From assembly GCF_010093535.1 (NCBI RefSeq), contig NW_022985167.1, positions 33,415-97,414 of the forward strand: a stretch of 64,000 nucleotides of DNA, in the 5' to 3' direction. Below, in pieces: positions 21,567-33,199 of the stretch. Position 1 is the stretch's first letter. Each line of letters opens with the position of its first letter. The position numbers and the translations under genes are program-made. The notes under the pieces are model-generated. The model was given only the letters and a program-made list of their open reading frames with translations, was not told where the DNA came from and did no database searches. This DNA comes from Lindgomyces ingoldianus (Eukaryota > Ascomycota > Dothideomycetes > Pleosporales > Lindgomycetaceae).

Positions 21567-24500
21567 TCACCAGAGTCTCCACTTCTCCATCCTAGATCCT
21601 TTCTTATTACCTTTTCTAACATTCCCATCTTCCTCCTCTTCCTCGCCGACAACGCGGAGGAAGACTTCATCCAATGTTGTTGGCGAGACTGAGTAATGCT
21701 CTAAACCCAGCTCTTCACGGTATTCCTCTAGCAGGTGTATCAACCCTGGGATACCCCCGCCATTATCGCCCGCAGGTCCTCGTGAGACAGCATCGACCTC
21801 GTGAATCTCATCAGTAGCCTCTTTCTCCGCAACCGAACCCCCCGGGGACGTCGCTGACATAGCAACAGCAGCTTTGAGGACTCTGAATCTCAACTGTCCA
21901 TGCCCACCGCCCTTGCTTCCCCATCTCTCAACTTGCACCCCAGGGATTCGGCTCTTAACCCATTCTCGTACAACGCTCATCTCCTCCTCTCTCGTCTCCG
22001 GTGCGCTTTTAAGAACCAGTTGCACGACCCAAGCATCACCATATTGGTCCCCGAGCTCAGCAACGCTGCCGAGAGCAAGCATCTTCCGCTTCATGATGCC
22101 AACCCTCGTCGCCAATTTATCGGCTTCCTCCATGCTGTGTGTTGTTATCAAGAGAGCTCTCCCAGGCGCGGCCACGCCCAGAAGCGTGCGCCACATGACG
22201 CGTTTGGCTGCTGCATCCATGCCAGAGGAGGGTTCATCGAGGAGTAGAACGGAAGGATTGCCCATGAGCGCAATGCCCAAACTCAATTTGCGCTTGTTGC
22301 CACCGGAGAGATTATGCGCGAGACGGTCAGAGAAGCGAATTAGTCCTGTAGCAGCAAGGACAGCATCGATGTTGGATTGTATATTAGTGACGCCCCTGGT
22401 GCGGGCATAGAATGCCAGGTGCTCCCTGACTGTCATGGCATCCATGGCATCAAATTGTGGGCATACACCAAGATGGCCGCGGGCTGTTGCTCGTTTGGCA
22501 ATGACACTGATGCCTTCGATGCAGATGTCGCCGCCATTGCGAGATGGGTGTATGTCTCCTCTGATCAAGCTGATAGTGCTGCTCTTGCCAGCGCCATTGG
22601 GTCCGAGGAGGGCAAAGACTTCCCCTTGAGGAACGCCGAAAGTGATGTTATTAACTGCATGGTTGCGACCGAATGTCTTGTGGAGATGCAGGACTCGGAG
22701 GCTATCGCTTGACTGTTCGACACGTCTCATTTCCGCAGCCACGGCAGGGTCGATGGCATCAATATCTTCCTCAGAATGTTTCGCTCTCGACTTGCTACGA
22801 GTGAAGACGGGCGGCTTGTATCCACTATCCCACCATACTAGCGTTATGAAAAGAACAATGGCTTGAACAATCAGGTAGAGAATTGGCCCGCCATAAACTT
22901 TGAGTGCGCCCGGATAAGCCGCAATTGATTCGTCGTTACAGAGCAATGAGAATTCGTTGAGGGTCAGGAGCAGAGACCGGATAAGATTTCCAGCAGGTGT
23001 AACCGTGGAATATACGAAATGAGATAAGGTGAGGTCGGAGTTGATGCGGTATGCTGGAGAGTATGTCAAGATACACATGTCAATGACGAAGTATATCAGG
23101 AAGAAGCAGGCTTGTCCGCCAGCAGCGAACGCAAAAGCTGCGAGCTGGGATGTTACCACGAGGGAAACCACATAGCACAGGAGGATAGACGTGAGGCCGT
23201 AGAGGAAAAATACCACAAAGAGGTATCCTGGTGCGTACCAAACGCTAGAGACCTAAGCAGATGTTAGCACCATCCCCGTCACAAGGCTCCCGCAACAGAG
23301 CTAGAGTATAACTTACCCCAATGAATATACCCATAACAATCGCGCTGATCGCCAGCACGAAGACAAAGTCGAATATTAAATACGCAAGCCACAATGGCGC
23401 AGCCCGAATGCCGTTGCTGAAATGCAAGGCTCGAACTTTACGCAATCGCTCAACAGTCGGATATAGCGCAAAGAAAGCCGGGTAGACACTCATGGCCAAG
23501 CCGAAGTACAGGATCAGCTGCAGCGTTTTTCCCGTGCCAGGTGCAAATGGCACTGCGAATGCTTGATATTGGGTTGATATGGGGATGTTAGTGAGGGTAT
23601 TAGACAAGGCGTTGAGAGTAATAAGACCACCGAGAATGTTGCCATTGCCGACGTACGCCATCGTAGGGGGAGCATTTTCTTGCAGGAAAAAGCCACCAGG
23701 TGTTATATTTCGAAAAGTTGTTGCGACATAATCGTTAAATTCGTTCAAGCTGTTTACGACATGGAAAGCTGTATTGTTGAGCCCTGACCGTTTAGCGAGA
23801 AGGTCAAGGTCAACCAAACTAGAAGGTCCAACCGGTATTAACGGCGTCACAGTAATAGCTTGAATATTAAAGACCTTGGGGTGGCTGGCCTGGTCGCCCG
23901 GATCACATCCGACAGCTTTAAAGCCATCCAAGAAGAATGTAACAAGCCCAGCGGTAATAATTGGGAGAAGAGCGGCAGCAGCATACGGAAGGTAGTTGCG
24001 GCGGAGAATGGTGAAGCGTTTTTGTATTAGAATCCAAGTCTGCTCAGCCATTGATGTGCCTTCGCCGTTCGACATGTGAAGGCCTTTGTCAACTTCTGAA
24101 CTGTCGTCCGAGGGTGGTATGGTATCGGCACTTTTGGCACGCGCGGTACCTTCTATAGACGTAGTATCAGTAGCCAATCCATCCTCTTTAACTTCCTCCG
24201 CTAGGGCGAGGAAAACATCTTCTAAGGTTGGGCCAATGATGTCATAATCTTTAACGCCATTTTTGCGCAGTTGATCGACAAACCTAGATGTCTCAGCTGC
24301 ACTAGAAAACCAGTACATGAGTCTGTCCCCAGCAGATTGCTTTCGGACACCACCAAGAGGCAAGAATCTCTGGTCCTTGGGCATGGTGACGTGGTAGCCG
24401 GCTCCAACTTGGTGCTTGAGCTGCACCGATGTACCTTTGGTCTTCAGGTTCCCTCTCGAGAGGATCGCGATGTAATCGGAGAGGATGTCGGCTTCGTCAA

Positions 24501-26542
24501 GGAAGTGAGTCGTCAGAAGAAAGGTTCTCTCTCCACGTTCAGAAAGAAGAATGTCCCAAATCTTCCTTCGAGATAAGGGATCAAGTCCAGATGATACTTC
24601 GTCGACACAGCAGACGCGACTACCTCCAGTGAACATCATGGCGAGCTGGAGTTTTCGTTTCTGACCTCCAGAGAGAGTGCTTGACTTAGCCTTGAGCTTG
24701 TGGCTCAAGTCGCACACCCTAACGAGATTCTTAATAGCGGTTTTATCGTCGCCAGCCCCTGGAGACTTCAGGCGATTGAATATCTGGACGTGCTCGAAAA
24801 CGGTAAGTTCGTCCCACATGACATTTTTCTGTGGGCAAAGACCGAGTCCCCCAGTGCCGTCGATCTCAATGGACCCACTAGTAATGGTGTTTAAGCCAGA
24901 GATCGCATCTAAAGTGGTCGATTTGCCGCTGCCGTTCGCTCCTAGAAGCACCATGATTTGACCTTTGCGCGCTTTGATACTTAAATCGTTCACAGCAAAG
25001 ACTGTCTCCGGAGGTTTGATACCAATTTTCGAAAGGACAATGGTACGGAACCAGCTAGGAGCCCAATGCTTCGAGAAGGATGAAAGCACGATAGAATAAT
25101 CAGAAGATGAAGTGGTGGTTTTACGATCCTTGGAAACGGTTCCATAAAGCCAGCGCTCCACGAGTGCACCAAGAATGGGGTAGACAACGATTTGAATAAT
25201 GAGGAATATCCAAAAAGCGATTCCTGGTAGTGTCCACCGTGTGCTGTTGAAGTTTGGTGCCGCTTTGACTAGATTCGTTGCCTCTGCGACGCGTTGCCAC
25301 CGAGCAACATATATCACAAAGAAGACGTAGTTGATCGGGGGGAACAGTAGGCTGAGCACAGCTACTGCGGCCGTATTGAACGGTCCAGCAACTTGGGCAA
25401 TTATTGCAAGGATTATGGCGCCAATAGTGATGGTGATACCGGAGAGTTGGGCCTTGTGAAAGAAGCTTGCACCAAAAATGGAGAAGCTAGAAAGCGAAAG
25501 ACCGGCAAGGATATGGAAGATGATCAAGATTCCGACATTGGTTTCTGGAAAGTTGAGACGGGCAAGAATGACGGCCATGAGAATCCAGCCCGGGAGGTAG
25601 ATGATATCAAAACTCAGATGGTTCGAAAGAAGTCGAGCGGCCTGGATATGCCAGGGCTTCTTCACTGGAGTCATGGCTTCTACTAGTTGAGATACTCCAG
25701 CTTCGCGCTCTGATGCCATTTGTCCAGTGAGTTGATACGTGACTCCGCAGATACCGATATAGTATGCTACAGCCAAGATGTTGATGAGAGCACCCATGTA
25801 TAGACGTCGAATCTCCGTGTCACGTTCCTTTGATGTCTGGTCAGTGAATGGATACTCGTTGATTGTTTTCTGCGTATTCGTCCCATTTAGAGCCCCAATC
25901 GCCGCGTCTACGGCATGCTGGAATGGAAGAACATATATTTCGACGTCGTTATTAGTGCGGTCAACAAAGATACGTTCGCCAAAAGCACCGTCGGCTCTCA
26001 GAGTATAGTTCCAACCACCTCCAACCCCCTCAGTCGGGGAGGAATGGAAGCTGATTGCCCCGAAGCAAGTGCTAGCGCCCCTAAGTGAGCTTGCGCACGT
26101 CGTGAGCAAGTCCACATCTTGTTCTACAACCTTAACGGTCTTCCCAGCGGTGCGGACCGTCGCGGAGACGTCGTTGATGACCCTCTCGATATCTCCCCCA
26201 ATATGGCCGTTGTTCACAAAGACGACCGTGTTCCGATTTCCCTGGGCGGAGTTCAATGCGTTTCCGAGGCTCCGAATGAGTATAGGGTGGCCAATGCCAA
26301 ATTGTGAGGGAGGCACAAAGAAGTTCTTTGCGTAAGAAATGAAGAACATCTGGATACACCATTGTCAGTACCCATGAAAGGTTGCATAGTAGAAATCACC
26401 GTCAACGAAAGAAAGGGGAAGGAATACACACAAATATGATAGGCGCCCAAAAGGCACGTATACTTGTAAAGAACCAATGCCGCACGAAGACCACTAGGAG
26501 ATTCTTCTTGGTAAGTGTCCATGTCTGTCGGAAAAAAGCCAT
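21567..26542 (-). CDS. ABCA-type full-size ABC transporter
   Basis: The model has three exons, 26,542-26,432, 26,349-23,317 and 23,252-21,567, giving 1,609 aa; the introns (82 and 64 nt) are GT-AG and phase 0. The ATG at 26,542 opens MAFFRQTWTLTKKNLLVVF, the usual ABCA amino terminus, and joins exon 2 as PIIF-MFFISYAKNFF. Two transmembrane sets alternate with two nucleotide-binding domains. NBD1 has Walker A GANGSGKST (about residue 506), signature LSGGQ (about 596) and Walker B CVDEVSSG. NBD2 has Walker A GPNGAGKSS (about 1264), signature LSGGN (about 1362) and Walker B LLLDEPSSG. A large loop follows the first helix, as in ABCA1-like proteins. The family moves lipids across membranes using ATP; the substrate here cannot be told. 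In NBD1 Walker B, Val replaces the usual Pro after DE. All key motifs are present. Confidence 0.93.
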
Positions 26543-26944
26543 GGCGAGAGTGAATGGCGGCAATAGGCGCAACCTGAATCAGATATATAACGATGGCCTC
26601 AGAAGCAGTGGCAAAGAAGCCCAGTGCCTCGTAATAGTCGCGTTCGGAGGATCGGAGGATCAAAAGATAGCCTTCGGAGGGTCCTAAAGTAACGTTCACT
26701 AGACGAAACAGGGTGGCATGCTGAAAGGAGAGAACAATACACGAATTCTAGAGGTATCAGGGCGCTAAAATCTACCAAAAAAAATAGACAGAAGCAAATG
26801 AGAGGAGGAGTTAGAGAGCGACAGGAAGAATGGGTGGAAGCGTAAGATGGTGTCGTCGTGCCGAGCACGAAGTTGCCCTAGGTGCCTGGGCACGGCATGA
26901 TGTGTTCCGCGGTCTTGCACAATATCGATGACGGCAGGGAGGGG
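26543..26944. other. upstream region of the ABCA gene
   Basis: I see no gene here. The sequence should hold the promoter and 5' leader of the minus-strand transporter, but no clear TATA motif was found. Confidence 0.5.
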
Positions 26945-27366
26945 CCTGTCAAGCCGTCAAACCATGACAGGCCCAAACGCCAGGATGCAAGCCCTCAACG
27001 GCTCGGCTCTGTGCCGTGGATCCTGTGGCCCGTCCTCCGAAAACCGCACATCTTAAAAGTCAACTATCTTTCTGTCTCTCAACTTGAATGTGTTATCCTC
27101 CCTCATTCTCCAGTTACTTGCAAATGGGTTCGTTTTCCCCTTCGATATCCTTAACTTTCACGGATCTGGGAATGAAAATCTGGGCGTTGGGTTCGCTGCC
27201 TGGGCCAGTCAGCTGCCGAGCTCGTGTCCATTATCAGAATGGAGCCATTTGCTACCAAACATTCCGATATCAAAGGCTCGCTTAAGATCCTGAGAACTGC
27301 TCCGCCCCGTTTTCGTCGTTGGTGTTGCGTCATCTAATTCCCCTTCCATCGTGAATGGGAGTCTGC
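26945..27366 (+). repeat. dispersed repeat, copy 1 (about 420 bp)
   Basis: This is a direct repeat of 28,749-29,188. It starts CCTGTCAAGCCGTCAAACC and ends GAATGGGAGTCT. The best-conserved block (GGCTCGCTTAAGATCCTGAG and its continuation) is near identical between copies. Reading frames differ between copies because of indels, so a conserved protein is unlikely. No inverted ends or target duplication are obvious. Confidence 0.85.
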
Positions 27367-27783
27367 AACTTCGTGTCACTCACATCGTGGCTGGAGTCCG
27401 CTGCGCAGTCGCTACTGAAACCGGCTTTACTCTGAACGCGGTTGCAACACAATTCTCGCCCACCGTAAGCGACAGCCTTGGCACCTCACCTTCTATACTT
27501 AATTAGGTACCCATTGCCTAGACTGTGATTCACTATTGTACAAGAAGGTGCCTTATCACAGCTTGAGATGACAACCATAATGTCGAGGTAGGTCAAGCAC
27601 ATATTATTTATAAGCATGTTTAAATTTCGTTTAGTCCATATTTATACTCGCTTGAGTTCTATATAACTACCGAAGCAAGTGCTTCTTTAAATGTTTCTTT
27701 GGTCATTCAGTGTAGATTAAGTAGTTAGAAGTTCTGTTCCTACATCTAGACTTCCATATTTATGCCTAGGTTAAATGTGCTGA

Positions 27784-28611
27784 TTAATGTGTCTTAGTTG
27801 TAATACCCTTCACTAGCCAATAAGCACCTTTCTGGAGTAGTACCTTCATAGCCTGTTCATGGCCTTCTGTTGAAGTCACCTGGTATGCGTTGCAGTAGTA
27901 TCCATCTTGCGCGTTAACGTCGGCTTCATTGTCGAGCTGCTGCTGCACAATCTGCTTGTGGTTTCTATAAGAAGCTGCCTGGAGTGCGTCGCCCTACCTT
28001 CCACTTTGTGTTGTTGACGCTGGCGACTTTGTCGAGCAGCAGCTGCACAACATCATAGCCTCCATATGAAGCCGCCTAGAGTGCATTACCGGAGTATCCA
28101 CCCTGGTCGCTAACTTCGGCGCCCTTGTTAAGCAACGGCTGCACAATCTCCTTGTAGCCTCCATGCGAAGCCTGGTAGAGTGCGTTGCCATCGGCGCCAT
28201 TGTTGAGCATTAGCTGCACAATCTGCTTGTGGCCTCTATATGAAGTCACCTGGAGTGCGTTACCATAGCCTGTCAAGGCGTTGATATTAGTTCTGCTTTT
28301 CCGTAGTAGCTTTACTGTCCTCCCATGACTATTCTCTGCCACTAATCCTAGGGGTTCCTGGTTGGTGTTACTTATGACTAGGATATTCACTATTTCCTCT
28401 AGAAACTTTTGCGTTACCCCTCTCGGCCACTTCGGGCAGCCCGAAATAACCCTGAGCTTCTAGATTGTTGCATGCGATAACGATAGAGGCATGCGTTTAG
28501 TAGATAATAAAGGTTAGCGTTGGCTTGTGCAAAAGCGTTCATGTTCCTCTCTAGTTCTAGGTTTTCCAAGATATAATAGTGTAACTCATTTGCCAGATTA
28601 AGTAACGGCAT
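27784..28611 (-). pseudogene. decayed F-box-like/ankyrin-repeat gene
   Basis: The minus strand starts at 28,611 with MPLLNLANELHYYILENLEL and NAFAQANANLYYLLN, the F-box-like head common in fungal ankyrin proteins. About 65 codons on, the frame is lost near 28,415 and similarity continues in another frame. Four to five ankyrin repeats follow, for example GNALQVTSYRGHKQIVQLML, GNALYQASHGGYKEIVQPLL, AASYGGYDVVQLLLD and HEQAMKVLLQKGA. At least one more in-frame stop (a Gln codon turned TAG after SGNAL) and further shifts occur before the last stop at 27,784. Such proteins usually act in protein-protein contacts; this copy is broken. It lies between the two copies of the dispersed repeat. Confidence 0.75.
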
Positions 28612-28748
28612 TGCTGAAGCAGTTTGTAGCTGGCAGGTGTTATGAATACTTGAAGAAGCAAGTTAGATAACAATAGGTAAATGCCTGAAGTTGAGTGCCA
28701 AGACTTCCACTTACAGGTTCGCTAGTGACAAGATTGTGCTAACGACAG

Positions 28749-29188
28749 CCTGTCAAGCCGCCAAACCAGCCACGATTGGCCCAAACATCAGAATGCAAGC
28801 CCTTAACGATTGGGCTCTTTCCCGTGGATCTTGTGGCCCGTCCCCCCAAAACCGAACGTCTTTGAAGTCAACTATCTTTTTATATCTCTCCTTTTTGAAC
28901 ATGTTATCCTCTCCCATCCTCAGGTTGCTTGCGGATTGCTTCAGTTCCCCCTTTAATATCCTTAAACATTCCCGGATCTGGGAATGGAAGTCTCGGCGTC
29001 AAGTCCGCTGCCTCGGCCGGTCAGTGGCCGAGCTCGTGTCCCTTATCAGAGTGGAGCCATTTGCTATCAAACATTCTAATATTGAAGGCTCGCTTAAGAT
29101 CCTGAGAACTGCTCCGCCCCGTTTTCGTTGTTGGTGTTGCATCACCTATATTCCCCTATCGACGCCTCTCCATCGGGAATGGGAGTCT
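28749..29188 (+). repeat. dispersed repeat, copy 2 (about 440 bp)
   Basis: This is a direct repeat of 26,945-27,366 with scattered substitutions and short indels. An open frame of 183 codons (28,691-29,242) runs through this copy but not through copy 1, so I do not call it a gene. The two copies bracket the ankyrin pseudogene. Confidence 0.85.
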
Positions 29189-29249
29189 CTAACCCCTATA
29201 ATCCGCTATATTCTCATGACGAGTAAGAAAATATCCCGTTAATCGAGCA

Positions 29250-32200
29250 TGAATATGTTAACACAAAGTCCACCCCGCCCTATATACTCGTACACCGACA
29301 TCAACTTGCGAACTCAGGCTCTGCAGTTATGGTATTAGTTTAATCAAGGAAAGTCATGTATTACCCACTTAAGGCGAAACTTAATTCTGCGGCTGACGAA
29401 AATTGAGTGATGAGGTCCTGCCTGCACCCATGCACCGTCGCAGATTCCCTCAGCCAAGCATTTCTTCTTGGGCGACCAGGATTTCCTTCCTGCTCGAGCT
29501 GTATCTCTCGCCATCAATAAACACTACTCATCGGCGACTCCCCGTTCAAAGGGGAATATAAAAGAGCCCATATATAAAACCCAAGAGGGATTATTCGCAC
29601 TATTCAATCGAATTTTTCCCAGGCAGAGCACTTTTGTTTCCCAAGCGCACTCGGCCTAGGCCATAGTCAGAAGAAGCTCTCAATTTTCTATGAATTCTTC
29701 CTACTCACATAGACCCCAAAAATGGGTTACATATCTTCAGCTTCCTCTCACCTACACCTACAATCATGAAAGCCAATCAACGGCTTCGTGCAATCAAAGT
29801 GGCAAGACATGAGCTGAACCCGGAAATACTTCTGCAATTGAGGAAGAGGAAGTACCACTGTAACGCTCAAGATAGCAGCCGACAAAAGATGGTAGATTTC
29901 ATTTTGGTTTGTTTGAGTTGTTAGTGTAGAGGGTTTCTATTTGTAGAGAGCTCTGAGGAAGCCATCTGTAGTACAATGCGGAATATATATATGGCCGTGG
30001 ACTTCACATTCCTGAATTCCGACCCAAATGATAGCCATTAAGGTCCGCTTCAAGATGCATCTTTCGTCACCCCAATCTTTTGTTATTACACTTCTGCACC
30101 CCAGTTTCCCGGACATCCTCTTACTAACAGCACACTACCAGACAGTCGGATCATTCTTGTTTCGATAGTTGAACTGCTGCCTTTGTCGCCACAGCGCAAG
30201 CCGGGACCCTGGCGGCCAGAAGAGCAAGAGTAGTGAGAAATGAGGGCTTCATTACGATGCGATTGTGATGCAACGCGAAAGGGTTGAGTTGGCTTGTTTC
30301 TAGCTTGCACAATCAGCGGTGAAGATCCATGATTGTTTTAGCATGTAGCGTGAGTTTAATCAGCCCTCTCATTCACCACTCCGTCCCTGGTGAGATTCTG
30401 TCTATAGCCGCACGAATGGCTTTGGGAGTAGAGCGAAGCTTAGAAATAACGCTCTAACCTTGTGGACTCGGTTTCATAGTTTCTAATTTCGGTTACTCAA
30501 CTTACCGTGATGTACTGCATCGCGCAGAGAGCGCTATTGCCCCTGAGCCTTGAAGCCACATATTCATAGCCCAGCGTAAAACCTCTCGTTGGCAGGAGTT
30601 TGGTTATCCAGAATACCCCCAAATCTAATCAAATGCCATCCTGTTCCGAAACTTACCATCATACACTCTTCCAACGGCCTGGTACTGTTTTTCTTGACTC
30701 ATTCACGGCGCTTGCTTACAACTCTAGGTAATGAGGCACTTTTTGGGCGCCCGTTCGAAGTTACACTAACTGCTATCTGCACCGAGTATATCTCGAAGAC
30801 CTTCGGTGACAAGTCTGTAAGTGGAGCTTCCCAATTCGATGGTTGCAGCAACAGTATTTCTGAGGCCAACATCAATTGGAGTTTCGTCCTCTCACTCCAT
30901 TCTGAGAATCCAGAACAGCATATCGTCTTCACTGCACACACAAGAACGCTTCCAGTGATTCAAGAAATCCATCCAAGCGCATCATCCCCAGTTCGACAGA
31001 CGTGAGTACGACGCCTCCATTCATTGGCCCTTTAATTTTTAAGGTAACTCTAGTATATTTTGCAATCTACTCGTCGTAAATTGCAGCCTTAGGAGAAATG
31101 CAAAAGCTCTGCGTGAACACGCTCTTCCTCAGCTTAGAGTCGAGATCCAACACCATCATAACATCTATTCTTCTTCCTGACCATGATATATACCATAGAT
31201 CAAAATTGTCGCCTATTGAGCATGTTAATTTTTCTTGCATGAGCTGAGAAGGGGTCATATGGTAAGCGAATCGACAAGGTATTGAAATCCAAACAAAGTG
31301 GATTGTACGAGTGTATTGTAAGGTCTAAGGAGCTCGAGAGAGCTCTGGGCTGACTATATACTGTACGAGAAAGGAGCTAGTCCTAATGAGTGAATAGTGC
31401 AGTACATGGGTATGGTATCGCGTGAGACATGTGCGACAATTTTCATGGTTCCTACGCTATTGAATTGACTACTTGTACCATATTAGCGGCCATTATATCT
31501 TCGCAGCATGAGTACGTGTCTTTCAGGTTCTAATATGTGAACCCAATTCTTTCTATCCCTTTTATGATTACATCCGCCTTATGTTACAAGACAGCTACTA
31601 ATTATGCGAAAGTTTAGCACGGATGTTGTCAATTCAGTACATAGAATTGAGGGCAAGCTCTAATCTCATTCCCTCACCTCTAATGCATTTACGGGAGCAC
31701 GCATCCCTGTAACGAAGTTCGAAGAGCGCTTACTTTTCTCAAAATATTGTCCCTTGTCTCTCTCAAATTCGCTATCGAATGACCTGGCCAATTGAACGTT
31801 TTTTTTCAACGATTCTTCTATCTAGCTCTGCGCTCTTCTTAAACATTTAGCTCGTAACACAAGACCTAACCCCAACCGATTCCGACCAGATCCCATGGTT
31901 ATGGCACGTTCGAGGACATTTGAATTCAACTAGATCCAATAAACTCTGTTAGCCACTCCAACAGCTAAGAAAACCCGACACTTACATTACCGCTACCTTA
32001 AAGCATTCGCATACACCACACATGCATTCGAAGTCGCCCATAATTCTTACTTCGAGAGTGCCAGTAATTTGTAAGACCCGTGATGAATTATGCACTCGCC
32101 CATTTAATATGTATCTCCGGAATAGAAATATTATGAACCCTTTCGGGTATACGTTTGTTTTCTTTTCTTTTCTGCTCCTCATGAGGGATACATATCTATC

Positions 32201-32824
32201 TTAATGGCGGTAGGTCATACTTTAGTTCTCAGTGGTTGATAAAGAAAGGGCCGCACTTTTCTCTTTCTTATCATCTGAGTCTCCACTCGAAACGAAATAA
32301 TCCAGATCGCTTTAGTTAAACGCCCTTTTAACATATTTATTGCACTTATCGCGAATGTTACCGATATTTGCGATGCGTTTCTTTGTGCAACCGTAGACAG
32401 TTTCCCGGAAAACAACACCGTAATCGTAACGAAGCAAAATACCACTAAGACATTTTCGAAGTATTTGGGGCGTAGTCTGATTATAGTCCAGGAGGATTCC
32501 CATTTCTTGTTAGGACGAAGGTGTTACTTTGCTGATGGCTTCGCCACATTGCCCAGTCAGAATAATGGAGCATGAGTCACCCCTGACTCACAAACCATTG
32601 TACAGAACGCCTATTCACAACAACAACCGCACTTCCATAATCGAAACAAAATTGCGAATCAGGCTGCGACATGATGCCGCATACCCTAGATCTATAAAGT
32701 CGCTCGCGTCCTACAGTAAATTTGCTTCCTTCATCACCTCCTAAAGTAACATCTAGCAAAGTTCTGAATAGCTTCCAACAACTTAAAGTCACGCACACAA
32801 ACTTCAACCGAAACCAAGTTTGCG
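29250..32824. other. 3.6-kb gene-poor stretch
   Basis: Only short frames occur, the longest 138 codons at 30,589-31,005 on the plus strand, with no recognisable domain, signal peptide or intron pattern. The final ~100 bases should carry the promoter of the P1-like gene. I can assign nothing else. Confidence 0.5.
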
Positions 32825-33199
32825 ATGTCTGCCAATATCAACGCTAGCTCTAGCGCCAATACCAACGCCGAGATCGCGACCTCCTACGCCGCCCTAATCC
32901 TCGCCGACGAGGGTCTCAAAATCACGCCCGAGAAGCTCCAAACTCTTCTCAAAGCTGCTGGTATCGAGGACGTCGAACCCATCTGGACCACGCTGTTCGC
33001 CAACGCGCTCAAGGATAAGAACGTCAAGGAATTGCTCACTGACGTCACTGCTGCTGGACCAGGCAAGGTTGAAGGGGAGACTTCTGGCAAGGGGCAGGAG
33101 GACAGAGGCGAGGAGGGTGGGGAGGGTGATGAGGTTGGGGACGCCGGAGATGATGGTGACGATTCTGGGTCAGAGATCGGGCTGTCGTTGTTCGATTAG
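32825..33199 (+). CDS. divergent intronless ribosomal stalk protein P1-like
   Basis: This single-exon gene encodes 124 aa. Residues about 16-75 match the P1 dimerisation domain: [40 protein letters not shown] and [15 protein letters not shown]1 binds P2 and recruits elongation factors to the large ribosomal subunit. Three features are odd. There is an extra Ser/Asn/Ala-rich N-terminus (about 15 residues). The usual Ala/Gly hinge is replaced by a Gly/Glu/Asp-rich segment. The C-terminal tail is SEIGLSLFD instead of the near-universal SDDDMGFGLFD, keeping only the final LFD. No intron is present, although fungal P1 genes commonly have them. A retrocopied or specialised paralogue is likely; an expressed stalk protein is possible because the frame is intact. 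Confidence 0.8.
   Translation: MSANINASSSANTNAEIATSYAALILADEGLKITPEKLQTLLKAAGIEDVEPIWTTLFANALKDKNVKELLTDVTAAGPGKVEGETSGKGQEDRGEEGGEGDEVGDAGDDGDDSGSEIGLSLFD

Noticed and set aside
21874..26335. Many open frames on the plus strand opposite the ABC transporter
   Set aside because: They are shadows of the strongly supported minus-strand ABCA gene; none has a domain of its own.
30589..31005. A 138-codon plus-strand frame
   Set aside because: No domain, signal peptide or conserved pattern, and it lies in a stretch with equally long frames on the other strand.
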